Below are positions 63,015 to 64,000 of a stretch of 64,000 nucleotides of DNA, in pieces. The notes under the pieces were generated by a model. It was not told where the DNA came from and did not search any database. It was given only the letters and a program-made list of their open reading frames with translations. The position numbers and the translations under genes are program-made. The DNA is from Chitinophaga pinensis (GTDB lineage: Bacteria > Bacteroidota > Bacteroidia > Chitinophagales > Chitinophagaceae): assembly GCA_945878115.1 (NCBI GenBank), contig CAMDVD010000002.1:62001-126000 (forward strand), read 5' to 3'. Each line of letters begins with the position of its first letter. The first letter of the stretch is position 1.

Positions 63015-64000
63015 TTATGCCGTAAAGGATTCTACTCTAGCGCTTAAAAATTTTGTCCACTGTTCAAGTTGCGAATTTTTCAATACGCGTGGAAATTTAT
63101 TCATGGCACCAAATTTACCAGTAGCGTGCAAGAAATCGATGAAGGTAGAAGTTGGTAATATTTCAATAAAAATGTGCGGTAAGGCTGCTGTTCGTTCAAC
63201 AGCATAATCATCGTTTATTTTACACAGAGTAGCGTCAATATGATGCATTATTACGTCTTTATCTACTTCCAAATCATCAATGCCGATATACCACTTATGT
63301 GCAAATAATCCATTGTGTACAAAACCAGAAACCGTGAATTCTTTGATACTAATATTCATTTGTTTTTGCACTTCATCAATAGCTTTGTTCATATTATCTA
63401 TGCTTAAATGTTCGCCACATAAACTTAAGAATTGCTTGGTACGACCGACAATAACGAACTCGTAATTTTTTACAGAGGTAAATTTTACGACATCGCCTAT
63501 TACATATCGCCAAGCACCTGCACATGTAGAAAGTACGACAGCATATTTATTATTTTCTACAACTTCATGAATTTGATAGGATTCAGCTTCTTGCTTTATT
63601 TCGCCATCTTCTGTAAAATTTTCTTCATTGAATGGCACAAATTCATAAAAGATGCCATTGTTTAATATTAATTTTATTCCACTAGTATTTGGGCGTGCTT
63701 GAAATCCAAATGAGCCCTCTGAAGCCATATAGGTTTCGATATACGTAATGGGATGTCCTAATAAATTTTTAAAGTTTTCTTTGTATGGTTCAAAAGAAAC
63801 GCCACCATGAATGTACAAAGCTAAGTTGGGCCAGATGTCATGAATATTGTTGACTTTATGGTATTTAATAATTTCTTCAAAAACAATTTGAACCCAAGCA
63901 GGAACACCACAAACAATACCTACATTCCAAGTTGGTGCTTTACGCACAATCAGTTTTATTCGATCTTCCCAACGTGTTCGTTTTGAGATACTTTGCCCAG
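63015..64000 (-). CDS. GH3 auxin-responsive-promoter family protein, C-terminal part
   Basis: The frame stays open past the right edge: upstream of the GTG at 63947 it continues as GQSISKRTRWEDRIKLI, so the true start is outside the window. Visible ~328 residues belong to the GH3 acyl-adenylate family (ANL-type, ATP-dependent amide formation known in plants): VGIVCGVPAWVQIVFEEIIK, YIETYMASEGSFGFQARPN, CAGAWRYVIGDVVKFTSV, FVIVGRTKQFLSLCGEHLS, and a C-terminal domain with HKWYIGID. In bacteria the substrates are unknown. Convergent with the thioredoxin-like gene. Confidence 0.92.
   Translation of the reverse strand, partial: GQSISKRTRWEDRIKLIVRKAPTWNVGIVCGVPAWVQIVFEEIIKYHKVNNIHDIWPNLALYIHGGVSFEPYKENFKNLLGHPITYIETYMASEGSFGFQARPNTSGIKLILNNGIFYEFVPFNEENFTEDGEIKQEAESYQIHEVVENNKYAVVLSTCAGAWRYVIGDVVKFTSVKNYEFVIVGRTKQFLSLCGEHLSIDNMNKAIDEVQKQMNISIKEFTVSGFVHNGLFAHKWYIGIDDLEVDKDVIMHHIDATLCKINDDYAVERTAALPHIFIEILPTSTFIDFLHATGKFGAMNKFPRVLKNSQLEQWTKFLSARVESFTA

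Overview
The window is an A+T-rich chromosomal segment of a member of the Bacteroidota, most likely of the Chitinophagales/Sphingobacteriia side of the phylum (inference). Support: several exported proteins end in type IX secretion (T9SS) sorting domains; there are SprB repeats, TonB-dependent receptors with carboxypeptidase-like N-terminal domains, and GLPGLI and DUF4397 proteins; upstream regions carry -7 boxes of the Bacteroidota form TAnnTTTG; and starts mostly lack Shine-Dalgarno sequences. No rRNA, phage, plasmid origin or CRISPR array was seen. Two tRNAs (Leu-UAA, Gly-GCC) lie at 49.8-50.0 kb.

Layout. 0-6 kb: end of S-adenosylhomocysteine hydrolase, a repeat-filled gap, a TPR-like gene with secG, a HigBA-type toxin-antitoxin pair and an NADP-type malic enzyme. 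6-17 kb: an exported-protein locus with three paralogues that share a near-constant DUF11-like N-terminal domain but have unrelated C-terminal parts (dockerin-like; SprB repeats plus sorting domain; short linker plus sorting domain), a beta-helix-like protein and a TonB-dependent receptor. A decayed IS4-type transposase sits in its middle. 17-30 kb: DUF1801 protein, UvrD/PcrA helicase, RluF, a 1197-residue secreted subtilisin, and an operon of outer-membrane barrel, GLPGLI protein and DUF6263-like protein. 30-34 kb: dCTP deaminase and the cytochrome c maturation pair ccmE (CxxxY variant)-ccmF, then an EGF-like lipoprotein.

34-46 kb: a heptose-kinase-like GHMP kinase with a glycosyltransferase, divergent from a PBP2-RodA-metallo-hydrolase operon; a toxin-antitoxin scar (intact antitoxin, frameshifted YoeB, one orphan antitoxin) embedded in four copies of a 73-bp repeat; then aminotransferase, rhomboid protease and DUF4397 lipoprotein. 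46-64 kb: a LON-substrate-binding-domain protein, a collagen-repeat surface protein, tRNAs, a PLD-family lipoprotein, a deoxyhypusine-synthase-like enzyme, a SirB1-type protein, an NlpC/P60 hydrolase, a 1649-residue SprB-repeat adhesin with a T9SS type B C-terminus, a small conserved protein, chorismate synthase, a thioredoxin-like protein and the end of a GH3-family gene.

Much of the unexplained structure is in the gaps: five copies of a GC-richer GGGCGGC...GCCGCAAT element, four copies of the 73-bp repeat, four sites with a 17-bp AAATCCCAAATTCCAAA repeat, degenerate AGTAGTTAGTA-type short repeats, palindromic REP-like sequences and two related double-hairpin elements. The most interesting coding signal is the constant-N/variable-C exported family at 6.3-14.2 kb.
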